From positions 1 through 37,074 of the forward strand of contig CAMBPD010000006.1 in the NCBI GenBank assembly GCA_945869405.1: a stretch of DNA of 37,074 nucleotides, read 5' to 3'. Made by a program: the position numbers and the translations under genes. The number at the start of each line of letters is the position of its first letter. The first letter of the stretch is position 1. Shown here piece by piece: positions 1 through 7,582 of the stretch. The notes under the pieces are model-generated. The model saw nothing but the letters and a program-made list of their open reading frames with translations. It ran no database searches and was not told the origin of the DNA. This DNA comes from Chryseobacterium gleum (GTDB lineage Bacteria; Bacteroidota; Bacteroidia; Flavobacteriales_D; Sanyastnellaceae).

Positions 1-1
1 A

Positions 2-400
2 ATTCCGTTTATTATATTCGACAAAATCGCACAGCAATATGCAGGCAGCACGCGCTACTATCAACTCAATAGCCATCACGGTAGGCTGGCCATTGGTTAC
101 AGTTGGTTGGGCAATGCCTTCAAGCAGACAGGACTGAATGCACATATAAAGTACCTCATGCTGATGCATGCCTTTGAAAAGATGGCGATTGAGCGAGTTG
201 AATTCATGGCCGACACACTCAACGAGCGCAGCATCCGCTCTATGATATCGTTGGGAGCCACTCGCGAGGGAACACTTCGAAGCCATGCAATTAGACCCGA
301 TGGTTCACGGCGTGATACAGCAGTATTGAGCATAGTGAAAAAAGAATGGCTTGAACAAGTCAAGCCATCCCTTCAAATTAAAATTCAATCTCTCGGATAA
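2..400 (+). CDS. GNAT family N-acetyltransferase, C-terminal part (5' end outside window)
   Basis: The reading frame is open from the window edge and ends at a stop at 398-400, so only the last 132 residues are visible. They read like the C-terminal half of a RimJ/RimL-type GNAT acetyltransferase: an aromatic, glycine-rich beta strand (IGYSWLGNAF), then a helix with the LMLMHAFE segment, then the pattern typical of this subfamily, RVEFMADTLNERSIRSM, followed by LGATREGTLR. In that family the segment forms part of the acetyl-CoA-binding core and the substrate is often the N-terminus of a protein or a small amine. The substrate here cannot be told. The gene is convergent with the next one, with only 2 bp between the stop codons. 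The N-terminus is missing because of the window boundary, not because of visible damage. Confidence 0.75.
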   Translation: MPFIIFDKIAQQYAGSTRYYQLNSHHGRLAIGYSWLGNAFKQTGLNAHIKYLMLMHAFEKMAIERVEFMADTLNERSIRSMISLGATREGTLRSHAIRPDGSRRDTAVLSIVKKEWLEQVKPSLQIKIQSLG

Positions 401-402
401 AT

Positions 403-1131
403 TTACGAGTGCGCATCAATCTTTTTAGCACGCTCATACATATTGTCCCAATACGCTGCACGCAAGTTGAGTGCCTTGAGCATTCCTTTACGCAATTGAA
501 GCGCTGCGACTTCGCTTTCGCTAGCCATCTCCTCGGCGATCTTCAACAAAATGAGTCCGTGCGCATCGTCGACCTCTGTATGGAGCGGAAAGAAAACGTA
601 ATCTTCCAGGGATAGCTTGGTGTGTTTTTCGATAGCCTCAATAAGATGGCGATACACAAACTTTACAATGGACTCTGTGCCAAGACCAATCGCACCAACG
701 GCTTCAACAGACGAACCATCTTGTATAAGGCTCAAAAACTGTTCGCGCCAAATTTGCACTTCAATACCAACAGGTTCGTTGCGATTGATTCCCATAGCGT
801 CTTGAAAACGTCTAAACAATTTAGGATGCGGTATACCTTGCACCCATTCTTCTTTAATGCCTAAAGCAGCTATTGCTTCAAGATCGTCGTCGTGAAGCGT
901 TCCGCTTTCTTCGGCTAAGTTATCGAGCAAATGTTCGCGATGTTCTGGGTTCTCAAGCTTGGAAATCACGCCTGTCAAATAACGCGGAAACCAAGTGCTG
1001 TATGCACCGTATTGAAGAGCAAAGTCCTTCATTACGGAATCCATGTTTTTGAACTCGCCATTTTTGAGGGCCAATAGATAGGGGTGGTTTATAGCACGGT
1101 GATTAAGTGCTTCGTCAATAAGTTTTTCCAT
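403..1131 (-). CDS. Heme-oxygenase-like (TenA/PqqC fold) putative di-iron oxidase or oxygenase
   Basis: 242 residues from ATG 1131. A longer frame to 1185 exists, but its first 18 residues look like untranslated leader. The protein is all-helical and matches the iron-containing redox enzyme group of the TenA/PqqC/heme-oxygenase-like fold. Candidate metal ligands are visible: E74 or E75 and H80 (AEESGTLH), E153 (GLGTES), and the signature H184-x3-D188-x2-H191 (HTEVDDAH). Proteins with this set (for example CADD, UndA and the SznF central domain) use a di-iron centre to oxidise small organic substrates. The substrate here is unknown. It is the last gene of a leftward group after an alpha/beta hydrolase (82-nt gap). 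Fold confidence is good; reaction confidence is low. A TenA-like thiaminase is less likely because the H-x3-D-x2-H pattern is a metal-site signature. Confidence 0.7.
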   Translation of the reverse strand: MEKLIDEALNHRAINHPYLLALKNGEFKNMDSVMKDFALQYGAYSTWFPRYLTGVISKLENPEHREHLLDNLAEESGTLHDDDLEAIAALGIKEEWVQGIPHPKLFRRFQDAMGINRNEPVGIEVQIWREQFLSLIQDGSSVEAVGAIGLGTESIVKFVYRHLIEAIEKHTKLSLEDYVFFPLHTEVDDAHGLILLKIAEEMASESEVAALQLRKGMLKALNLRAAYWDNMYERAKKIDAHS

Positions 1132-1213
1132 AGAATTAGTTGTGGTTATTATGAAAAGCAATATAGTTGAATTCGCAACGAACAAACTAGAAACTCAAAA
1201 AAAAAACGGAACC

Positions 1214-2008
1214 TTAACTCACCTTTCCGAATGTTCTCAGGAACTCGAGGCAACGGCGATTAAATTCCTCCGGTTTTTCGAGGCTTACAAGGTGCCCACA
1301 CCGTTGCACCACCTCGAGGCTTATAGCCTGAAACCGATTCGCGTACATCATGGAAGGTTTTAGGAAGAGATGGTCTTGGCCGCCGACCATGATGAGCATG
1401 GGAATGTGAGGCTGGAAACTGAAGAGTTTTCGCAAGGTATCATCCAAGTACTTCCCATACATAGCGGTCCATTTCCGGTATTCCATTAGGCTCAAAAATT
1501 TGGATTCTCGAACGAAAATCTCTCTTGATTTTTTGTGGTTTTTCCGCGGTAATACGACTTTAGCCATAAGGCTATAAAAATTACGAAAGCCAATAATCTT
1601 AGCAATAAAAAGCCCTGAGCGAGCAAGCATACGGAGCTTAACGCTCAACGACACAATTGGCCCGGCAAACAGCAGAGCTGAAATTCCATGCGGACGCAGC
1701 GCATACATCTGCATAGCGATGATACTTCCCAAAGACACAGCTACAAGATGAATAGGCTGCTGCGTATGTATATCGACGACTTCCCAGATGCGCATTGAAA
1801 TCCATTCGAAATCATATTTTTCCTGGTCGCGTGTCGCTTCTGCCGAACCAGCATGACCAGGCAAGTCTATGATGAGAAGATGATAATGCCTTCCAAATTC
1901 CTCCACCTGTTTGCGCCAAGTGCGAGTGCTCCCCCCTGCTCCGTGTACCATAAGCACCCAAGATGCATCAGGATTTAAACAGCGATGTATTTCGTGGTGT
2001 AATTGCAC
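1214..2008 (-). CDS. Alpha/beta hydrolase fold protein
   Basis: 264 residues. The complete catalytic set of an alpha/beta hydrolase can be read: oxyanion-hole loop HGAGG (22-26), strand and turn IIDLPGHAGS (46-55), nucleophile elbow VSLGS with S92, acid D212 in GGQD, and H239 in CGHLV. The region between about 120 and 195 is the helical, Lys/Arg-rich cap domain that decides the substrate, and it does not reveal one. No signal peptide is seen, so a cytoplasmic enzyme is likely. It lies 44 nt downstream of the 492-residue conserved protein and upstream of the heme-oxygenase-like protein on the same strand, so the three may be co-transcribed. Esterase, C-C hydrolase or acyltransferase activity are all possible. 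Confidence 0.8.
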   Translation of the reverse strand: MQLHHEIHRCLNPDASWVLMVHGAGGSTRTWRKQVEEFGRHYHLLIIDLPGHAGSAEATRDQEKYDFEWISMRIWEVVDIHTQQPIHLVAVSLGSIIAMQMYALRPHGISALLFAGPIVSLSVKLRMLARSGLFIAKIIGFRNFYSLMAKVVLPRKNHKKSREIFVRESKFLSLMEYRKWTAMYGKYLDDTLRKLFSFQPHIPMLIMVGGQDHLFLKPSMMYANRFQAISLEVVQRCGHLVSLEKPEEFNRRCLEFLRTFGKVS

Positions 2009-2052
2009 TATCTATTGTATGTGTAAAACCCTGTCGGCAGATTGATATCCGT

Positions 2053-3531
2053 TTAATTCGGATTCAATCGTTGCTCGCTTTGTTTTTTTGGAGGCTGGTA
2101 GTTTGGGTTTTGGGGAATGTCCGGGCTGTAGCCAAACAGTCGGTTGTCTTTGATTATGGTATCTACATAGGTTGGAACCAATTCCTCCCAACCCGAGTAC
2201 CCATTTTGAATCATATCTAGTGCGTCTTTCGAATACACATCCAATACTTCCGGGTTGTAATCCGAGATATCGACCAACCGCTTGTTGTATATCAAATAGT
2301 CATAAAGCGGTTTAAGGCGCGGATGCACAGGACAATTCTTCGTAGTGAGCAATTTCCCTGTCTCGGCATCCTTGAAGGGATACACATAAATCTTCAAATC
2401 TCTACTAAACAATATCCCAAACGCTTCGAGTATACCACCATTCAAGTCGCGGTAATACTTCTCGTCGAAGAGTTCCATAATCATGTTGGTACCCACGATG
2501 ATTCCCATGCGCCGGCTTGTGTGTTTGCTAAAAAACTCAACCAACTTGTAATACTTCGAGTAATTTGAAATCAACACCGTTTGGCCGAGTGAGCAAAGAA
2601 TCTCGGCACGATGAAGAAAATCCTGTTCATCGATATCACCCTGAGCACGCAGATTATTGAGCGTAATTTCAAAGAGTACTTGCACATTGCTATGATCGAC
2701 ATTATACTCCTTTTCGAAGAGCTTGAAGCCCTTCATAATCATATCGATGTTCACCTTGGTGACGGGGCGGAAACTGCCGCGTAGCGCCAGGATATTCTTT
2801 TTGTATAGTATATCTGCTGCTTGAATGTTTTCGCCATCGGGAGAAAAAATTACGGCATCAGTCATTCCGTTTTTCACCAAATGCAGTGAAAGCAAACGGT
2901 TATCGACATGGTCGAAATCTGGACCGCTCATTTCCACCATGTCAATCTCGACTTGGTCTCTGCTCAAGTTATCATACAGCGACAAGAGGAGTTCTTTGGG
3001 CTTGGCATAAAAAAAGTAGCATCCGTACAGCAGGTTTACACCGAGCAACCCAACGGATGCTTGCTGAGCGAGAGCATCCATCTCGTGCAGGCGCATGTGC
3101 AAAATGACCATGTTGGGTGCTTTGTCAGGCGCCGTCTGAAACTTCAGGCCCATCCAACCATGGCCGTGAACCGTTTTTTGATAATTAATAGTGGCTACTG
3201 TATCGGCGAATGCGAAAAACTTCTTCGACGCATGTTCACTTCTCTTCAGCCGCTCTTCCATGAGGCGATACTCATGATTGAGCATGTGCACAAGCCTTGG
3301 CTTGCAGACGTATCTCCCGTTCTCTTCTTTCCCGTAGATAGCATCGCTGAAGTCCTTATCGTAGGCGCTCATCGCCTTGGCGATTGTGCCGCTTGCCCCA
3401 CCCGCTCGAAAGAAATGACGCACTACTTCTTGTCCTGCCCCAATTTCAGCAAATGTGCCGTAAATCTCTGGGTTGAGGTTTACGCGTAATGCCTTTTGAC
3501 TGGCAGAGAGTATGACGTGTTCGAGTTCCAA
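2053..3531 (-). CDS. Conserved protein of unknown function (about 490 residues)
   Basis: I recognise this as a widespread, strongly conserved family in Bacteroidota and some cyanobacteria whose members begin with a pattern like SQKAL..NLN..IYGTFAEIGAGQEV, followed by GGASGTIAKAMSAYDK. Database names given to it, such as TonB-dependent receptor or nicotinate-nucleotide adenylyltransferase, do not fit: there is no signal peptide, barrel or nucleotidyltransferase HxGH motif. It looks soluble and cytoplasmic. The open frame runs to an ATG at 3627, but the first 32 residues are unlike the family. A TTG at 3531 gives the expected start (ELEHVILSASQKAL), and a -7-like element (TACTTTTG on the minus strand, 3562-3555) lies between the two, supporting the shorter form. 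It is the first gene of a leftward group with a hydrolase and a di-iron-type protein. Confidence 0.75.
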   Translation of the reverse strand: MELEHVILSASQKALRVNLNPEIYGTFAEIGAGQEVVRHFFRAGGASGTIAKAMSAYDKDFSDAIYGKEENGRYVCKPRLVHMLNHEYRLMEERLKRSEHASKKFFAFADTVATINYQKTVHGHGWMGLKFQTAPDKAPNMVILHMRLHEMDALAQQASVGLLGVNLLYGCYFFYAKPKELLLSLYDNLSRDQVEIDMVEMSGPDFDHVDNRLLSLHLVKNGMTDAVIFSPDGENIQAADILYKKNILALRGSFRPVTKVNIDMIMKGFKLFEKEYNVDHSNVQVLFEITLNNLRAQGDIDEQDFLHRAEILCSLGQTVLISNYSKYYKLVEFFSKHTSRRMGIIVGTNMIMELFDEKYYRDLNGGILEAFGILFSRDLKIYVYPFKDAETGKLLTTKNCPVHPRLKPLYDYLIYNKRLVDISDYNPEVLDVYSKDALDMIQNGYSGWEELVPTYVDTIIKDNRLFGYSPDIPQNPNYQPPKKQSEQRLNPN

Positions 3532-3641
3532 GTATTTTTTAATTACAAGAGTGACAAAAGTAGCGGAAAGCCAAGGAGTATGACTCAACATTTTACCAAA
3601 CATAACCAAAGAGCAATAGCGTTCCATGGATCTCCCTGGTG

Positions 3642-3649
3642 TAATTTCG
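3642..3649 (+). promoter_or_regulatory. Predicted -7 promoter element (TAATTTCG) of the MBL-fold gene
   Basis: TAATTTCG matches the Bacteroidota -7 pattern TAnnTT(T/C)G and ends 5 nt before ATG 3655. If it is functional, the transcript would start at or next to the start codon, giving a leaderless or nearly leaderless mRNA. Confidence 0.45.
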
Positions 3650-3654
3650 CCCGC

Positions 3655-4422
3655 ATGATCATCACCTTTCTAGGCACGGGCACATCCCAAGGCGTTCCCC
3701 TTATCGCCTGTTCGTGCGCGGTATGCTCCTCGGCCGATGTGCGTGATAGCAGACTGAGAAGTTCCGTGATGATTTCCGAAAAAGGAAGTAACTACATAAT
3801 TGATACAGGTCCCGATTTTCGTCAGCAGATGTTGCGCGAAGAGGTAAAGTCTATTGAGGGTATTTTGTTTACACATGAACACAAAGACCACATCGCAGGG
3901 CTCGATGATGTGCGGGCCTATAACTACATCAACAATTGGCGTGCGCAGGTGTACTGCACCGAGCAGGTGGCCGATGCGCTTAAGCGGGAGTTTGCCTATG
4001 CTTTCTCCGACAAGAAATACCCGGGTGTTCCGGAGATCGATCTCAACATCATCGATGACCGCCCATTCGTTGTGGGCGACCTTCAATTTCAGCCCGTTCA
4101 GGTGTATCACTTTCGGCTGCCTGTGTTGGGATTTCGAGTTGGAAATTTTGCCTACATCACTGACGCCAATGTGATACCCGAAGAGGAGTACGCGAAGCTT
4201 CAAGGCCTTGAGGTAGTTGTCTTGAATGCGCTTCGAAGGGAAAAACACCCTTCACATTTTACGCTTGAGGAGGCCATCAAAATAGGTGAGCGAATAGGAG
4301 CTCGACAAACGTGGTTTACGCACATTAGTCACCAATTGGGATTACATGAAGAGGTTGAACAGGAATTGCCCCCGGGGATGCACCTTGCATTCGATGGCCT
4401 TAAACTGGAGGTTATGCTATGA
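3655..4422 (+). CDS. PhnP-like metallo-beta-lactamase-fold hydrolase
   Basis: 255 residues. The start (MIITFLGTGTSQGVP) is the standard N-terminal strand of PhnP-type MBL hydrolases, and a promoter element sits 5 nt before it; a longer in-frame start at 3496 is therefore rejected. The metal-binding motif is H74-x-H76-x-D78-H79 (THEHKDH). A Cys cluster C19-x-C21-x2-C24 resembles the extra zinc site of PhnP phosphodiesterases. Later metal ligands are probably in ITDAN and in FTHISHQ near the C-terminus. The family hydrolyses phosphodiesters, for example cyclic ribose phosphates in phosphonate breakdown, but no phosphonate genes are nearby, so the substrate is open. The stop overlaps the next start (ATGA, 4 bp), implying translational coupling to the acyltransferase. 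Confidence 0.85.
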   Translation: MIITFLGTGTSQGVPLIACSCAVCSSADVRDSRLRSSVMISEKGSNYIIDTGPDFRQQMLREEVKSIEGILFTHEHKDHIAGLDDVRAYNYINNWRAQVYCTEQVADALKREFAYAFSDKKYPGVPEIDLNIIDDRPFVVGDLQFQPVQVYHFRLPVLGFRVGNFAYITDANVIPEEEYAKLQGLEVVVLNALRREKHPSHFTLEEAIKIGERIGARQTWFTHISHQLGLHEEVEQELPPGMHLAFDGLKLEVML

Positions 4423-5288
4423 TGTCCGGATTACTCTACTGGCTCGTCATAAAACCCATCAGCTTGCTGCCCTACCCCGTGCTGTATGCGTTTTCAGATT
4501 TTTTCTATGTCATTCTTTACCATTTGGTAGGGTACCGCAAAAAAGTGGTACGGGGCAATTTGATGCAGTCATTTCCACAAAAAACAAGGTTGGAGCGCAG
4601 CACCATTGAAAAGGCTTTTTACCGTCATTTTTGTGACTTGGTGCTTGAAAGTCTGAAAAACTTTAGTATCGGGGAAAACGACATCCGCAAACGATTTACA
4701 CATCGAGGCACTGAGATACTTGACCGTTTGCATTCGCAAGGCAAAAGTGCAATACTCGTGGGTGGACATTATGGCAATTGGGAGCTTTGGGCGGTTTCAG
4801 CCCCTCCTCATTTCAGACATAAACTAATGGCAATTTACAAGCGGTTGAGCAATCCATTTTTCGATAAAAAGATGAGGCAAACACGCGGTCGTTTTGGACT
4901 CGAGCTTGTTTCGACGAGAGAAACTGCCACATGGCTAAAAGAGCACCAAGCTGAGCTTTTCATGAGTGTTTTCGCCATTGACCAATCCCCCAGCAACCCA
5001 CACAAGGCACATTGGATAGACTTTATGGGGCAAGAAACCGCAGCCTTATTTGGTACAGAGAAGTATGCGAAAGAATTCAATTTACCCATTGTGTTTGGAC
5101 ACCTTCGTAAAGACAGCCGTGGCATGTACTCCATCGATTATGAGTTGTTTACGGAAAACCCGAGAGATTTTCCTCATGGCGAACTCACTCAGCAACTGAA
5201 CAAAATACTTGAGACCGACATTCAAAAAGATCCGCGCTATTGGCTGTGGACGCACAAAAGGTGGAAGCACAGACGCCCTACAGACTAA
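4419..5288 (+). CDS. LpxL/HtrB-type lysophospholipid acyltransferase family protein
   Basis: 289 residues. An N-terminal hydrophobic stretch (about 5-37) would anchor it in the inner membrane. It is followed by the family pattern R45-GNL, and by the catalytic H117-x4-E122 motif in GGHYGNWE, characteristic of lipid A late acyltransferases (LpxL/LpxM family, PF03279). Further conserved parts are IYKRLSNPFFDK and FAIDQSP. The likely role is transfer of a secondary acyl chain from acyl-ACP to lipid A or an aminolipid precursor on the cytoplasmic side of the inner membrane. It overlaps the MBL-fold gene by 4 bp and is followed by 96 bp before rplS. Family confidence is high; the exact acyl acceptor is inferred. 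Confidence 0.85.
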   Translation: MMSGLLYWLVIKPISLLPYPVLYAFSDFFYVILYHLVGYRKKVVRGNLMQSFPQKTRLERSTIEKAFYRHFCDLVLESLKNFSIGENDIRKRFTHRGTEILDRLHSQGKSAILVGGHYGNWELWAVSAPPHFRHKLMAIYKRLSNPFFDKKMRQTRGRFGLELVSTRETATWLKEHQAELFMSVFAIDQSPSNPHKAHWIDFMGQETAALFGTEKYAKEFNLPIVFGHLRKDSRGMYSIDYELFTENPRDFPHGELTQQLNKILETDIQKDPRYWLWTHKRWKHRRPTD

Positions 5289-5338
5289 AAAGCAGATTTT
5301 TTTTTTCGATCACGAGATTATCGAAAGGAGAAATGTTG

Positions 5339-5346
5339 TAAGTTTG
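5339..5346 (+). promoter_or_regulatory. Predicted -7 promoter element (TAAGTTTG) of rplS
   Basis: TAAGTTTG fits the TAnnTTTG consensus, 38 nt before the rplS ATG. A short inverted repeat (TTTCGAT 5304-5310 / ATCGAAA 5320-5326) sits in the -35 to -15 region. No clear -33 TTTG is present. Confidence 0.6.
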
Positions 5347-5384
5347 CGCCCCCTTGGGGATTTTTCAATTTAAACGAACGTATC

Positions 5385-5756
5385 ATGAACCGTATAAAAG
5401 AACTCGAAAAAAAGCTAAACCCTTCGAAAGAACTTCCAACCTTCGCTGCGGGAGACACAATCACTGTTAGCTACAAAATTGTGGAAGGCACCAAAGAGCG
5501 TGTCCAGGAGTTCGCAGGAGTAGTTATACAACGGAGAGGAACGGCTGCAACTGCAACCTTTACTGTACGCAAAATTAGCGGTGGTGTTGGCGTAGAGCGT
5601 ATCTTCCCTGTTTCCTCACCTTTCATTGAAAACATTGCAGTAAACAAGCGTGGTAAAGTTCGTCGTGCACGTATATTCTACTTACGTGGGTTGACGGGTA
5701 AAGCTAGTCGCATCCAAGAGCGAAAGCGCTTTGTGCCTGTAGCTGCAAAAAAATAA
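5385..5756 (+). CDS. rplS: 50S ribosomal protein L19 (bL19)
   Basis: 123 residues, the usual length for bL19. The family signature is plain: [20 protein letters not shown], then [34 protein letters not shown], and [18 protein letters not shown]. The protein lies in the large subunit at the interface with the small subunit. Here it is a single-gene unit with its own promoter and a strong terminator, rather than being joined to rimM-trmD. The C-terminus ends in a basic tail, as expected. Confidence 0.97.
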   Translation: MNRIKELEKKLNPSKELPTFAAGDTITVSYKIVEGTKERVQEFAGVVIQRRGTAATATFTVRKISGGVGVERIFPVSSPFIENIAVNKRGKVRRARIFYLRGLTGKASRIQERKRFVPVAAKK

Positions 5757-5783
5757 TACCGTAATCGGTTATTTGTGAAATAA

Positions 5784-5808
5784 AAAAGGCGGGTTTTCCC
5801 GCCTTTTC
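5784..5808 (+). terminator. Rho-independent terminator of rplS
   Basis: A stem AAAGGCGGG / CCCGCCTTT with a TTTT loop is followed by a T-rich run, 27 nt after the rplS stop. Confidence 0.9.
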
Positions 5809-5810
5809 TT

Positions 5811-6073
5811 ATGCCATACACATTGACTGCGGCATCATGATAACTCATCACCAACGTCGCCAACGTCACAAGCTTCTGCCATGTTCTCAACCACAAAACC
5901 ACTAACCCATGAGAAACATGATATTCGATATAGAAAACCTTGATTGTGTTGGATGCTGTAATAGTGTTCGTCATGTTTTACTTCATCAGCACTAGGAATA
6001 AAAGCTGAGGCGCATCAACGCGATAGCTGACAGTTGCCTGAAGAGCGTATGTTCTTACGATTAGGAGCGCGCA
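5811..6073. other. Intergenic stretch without a recognisable gene
   Basis: About 260 bp between the rplS terminator and the next promoter. I see no tRNA-like TTCRANNC loop, no coding frame with plausible composition and no strong hairpin; only a small tandem CCAACGTC(G/A) pair near 5853-5870. A remnant or a small RNA cannot be excluded. Confidence 0.4.
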
Positions 6074-6103
6074 TTTGTCGAACAACGCTCATCACTACAT
6101 TTG
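6074..6103 (+). promoter_or_regulatory. Predicted promoter TTTG-N18-TACATTTG
   Basis: Both Bacteroidota sigma-A elements are present: TTTG at 6074-6077 and TACATTTG at 6096-6103, separated by 18 bp. The -7 element ends 4 nt before ATG 6108, predicting a nearly leaderless mRNA. It also rules out the upstream in-frame start at 6075. Confidence 0.7.
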
Positions 6104-6107
6104 CTCT

Positions 6108-6509
6108 ATGACTGTAGATAAAAACATCGAGCTCGCCCAATTGCAGGCCGAGATTGGCAAATACATTGGATTAGGACAACACAGTCTCGTCTTTCAATTC
6201 GAAGATGCTCTTTCTGGTCTATTGCTGCGTTTGATAACGATAAGCCCAATGCACAACCAGAGTTTTCTTTTTCACACCTGCACGGGCGAAACCAAGACCG
6301 ATGCATTAAAGCAAATGCTCGAGTATGTGAAAAGCTACAAAGAAGAGGAGAGCAGTTTTACGATACAATGGATGCTTAAAGGCGAAAACGTGCTGCACAC
6401 CTCCTACTTCCGCGCTAAGAATATCTTGGGTGGCCTCGACAAACTGTATTTCGACCGCGACCCCAACAGCATCACAGTATTCAGTGTGATGATGAATCCT
6501 ATTTCTTGA
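6108..6509 (+). CDS. Hypothetical protein, first gene of the yigZ operon
   Basis: 133 residues, not recognised. The protein has no signal peptide, membrane segment or Cys cluster. It alternates hydrophobic beta-type stretches (SLVFQFEDALSGLLLRLITISP, then SFTIQWMLKG) with one amphipathic helix (ALKQMLEYVKSYKEEES), suggesting a small soluble alpha/beta protein. The start at 6108 is chosen because a well-formed promoter ends 4 nt upstream. The stop is immediately followed by the TTG start of the YigZ gene, so the two are likely translationally coupled and may act together. Confidence 0.75.
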   Translation: MTVDKNIELAQLQAEIGKYIGLGQHSLVFQFEDALSGLLLRLITISPMHNQSFLFHTCTGETKTDALKQMLEYVKSYKEEESSFTIQWMLKGENVLHTSYFRAKNILGGLDKLYFDRDPNSITVFSVMMNPIS

Positions 6510-7115
6510 TTGTCGACCTACCGCACCATTTCTGCCCCTACTACCTCTCAATACCGTGTATTGGGCAGCCGACATATCGGTTATGCTTTCCCCGTTCGTT
6601 TGGAAGAAGAGGTCAAGGCGAAGATTGACGCCTTATGGAAGGAGCATCACAACGCGACTCATATTTGCTATGCGTGGCGCTTGGGCTGGGACTATGGTGC
6701 GCACAGAATCAACGACGACGGTGAGCCTTCCGGTACTTCCGGAAAACCAATCTATGGGCAAATACAGTCGGCTGAGTTGACCAATATTCTCATTGCTGTT
6801 GTGCGCTATTACGGCGGCACAAAACTCGGCACAGGAGGACTTATCGACGCCTACAAGAGCGCAGCAAAACTCTGTATAGAAGCCGCCCATATAGAAGTGC
6901 GCTCCGTGAAAGATCGTTACCGTATCACTTTTGGGTATGGAGATATGCCCTCTATTATGAAAGTACTGAAAGACCTTGATATGGAAAAAAACACAATGAT
7001 CACAGAAGTCGAGTGCGTATTAGACTTTAGCCTGGCCATGACGCAATCGGAGGCACTGCTCCATGCGTTAGAGCATTGGTCGACCGCAGAACTTGTACAT
7101 TTAGGGCGAACTTAA
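6510..7115 (+). CDS. yigZ: YigZ/IMPACT family protein
   Basis: 201 residues. N-terminal domain hallmarks are all present: the start pattern YRTISAPTTSQYRVLGSRH, then THICYAWRLG, NDDGEPSGTSGKPIYG, and VVRYYGGTKLGTGGLIDAY. A smaller C-terminal domain (about 130-201) corresponds to the ferredoxin-like DUF1949 domain. The molecular role of bacterial YigZ is not settled; the eukaryotic relative IMPACT regulates the Gcn2 kinase through translation. The only start that keeps the family N-terminus is TTG at 6510, directly abutting the upstream stop. The downstream lipoprotein gene follows after 11 nt. Confidence 0.92.
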   Translation: MSTYRTISAPTTSQYRVLGSRHIGYAFPVRLEEEVKAKIDALWKEHHNATHICYAWRLGWDYGAHRINDDGEPSGTSGKPIYGQIQSAELTNILIAVVRYYGGTKLGTGGLIDAYKSAAKLCIEAAHIEVRSVKDRYRITFGYGDMPSIMKVLKDLDMEKNTMITEVECVLDFSLAMTQSEALLHALEHWSTAELVHLGRT

Positions 7116-7126
7116 TTTTTTCATTA

Positions 7127-7567
7127 ATGAAGCCAATATTCTACAGCTTAGTTGCGCTCCTGCTTTTGGCATGCCAAACAAGTACACTACCGCTGGATAA
7201 GACCGAGGCGTTACGCTCCATTCAACAGGTGATGGACGAGCAACAACAAGCGTGGAATAGCGGAGATATTGAGGGTTTCATGAAAGGCTATTGGGCAAGC
7301 GACTCATTGCGCTTTATTGGAAAACGCGGCATCACGTATGGCTGGAAATCCACACTCGACAACTACAAAAAAAGCTACCCAAGCAACGCAGCGATGGGCC
7401 GTTTACAGTTCTCCAATCTTAGCGTGGAACTCACGGGCGATTCCTCTGCCTATGTGATTGGCAAGTGGGAATTATTTCGGGCAAATGATACACTTTCAGG
7501 GCATTACAGTCTGCTTTGGAAATGCATAAACAAACACTGGCTCATAGCCGCTGATCATTCCAGTTAA
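7127..7567 (+). CDS. Small lipoprotein with NTF2-like (SnoaL/DUF4440-type) domain
   Basis: 146 residues from ATG 7127, chosen because it begins a lipoprotein signal peptide: Lys2, a hydrophobic core, and lipobox LLAC with C16. The upstream frame extension to 7076 runs inside yigZ. The mature part starts with a helix (ALRSIQQVMDEQQQAWNSGDIEGFMKGYW) followed by four beta strands and ends in WLIAADHSS. This is the arrangement of NTF2-like proteins of the SnoaL/DUF4440 kind, in which WNSGDIEGFM is a recurrent pattern. Such proteins either bind small ligands or act as simple enzymes; nothing here decides. It is anchored to a membrane by lipidation and lies in an operon between yigZ and a rhomboid protease. 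Confidence 0.75.
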   Translation: MKPIFYSLVALLLLACQTSTLPLDKTEALRSIQQVMDEQQQAWNSGDIEGFMKGYWASDSLRFIGKRGITYGWKSTLDNYKKSYPSNAAMGRLQFSNLSVELTGDSSAYVIGKWELFRANDTLSGHYSLLWKCINKHWLIAADHSS

Positions 7568-7582
7568 CGCAATACTTTTCCT

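Noticed and set aside
1142-1363. A 73-residue plus-strand frame between two leftward genes
   Set aside because: It overlaps the end of the alpha/beta hydrolase gene and has no promoter or motif.
2908-3489. A 193-residue plus-strand frame inside the conserved 492-residue gene
   Set aside because: It lies opposite a recognised conserved family and shows no domain or initiation signal.
3496-3654. Longer N-terminus for the MBL-fold gene (start 3496)
   Set aside because: The extra residues are unlike the family, whose N-terminus is MIITFLGTGTS; a promoter element sits between the two starts.
5811-6073. A tRNA or small RNA gene after rplS
   Set aside because: No cloverleaf arms or TTCRANNC loop could be found by eye; tRNAscan or Rfam search would decide.
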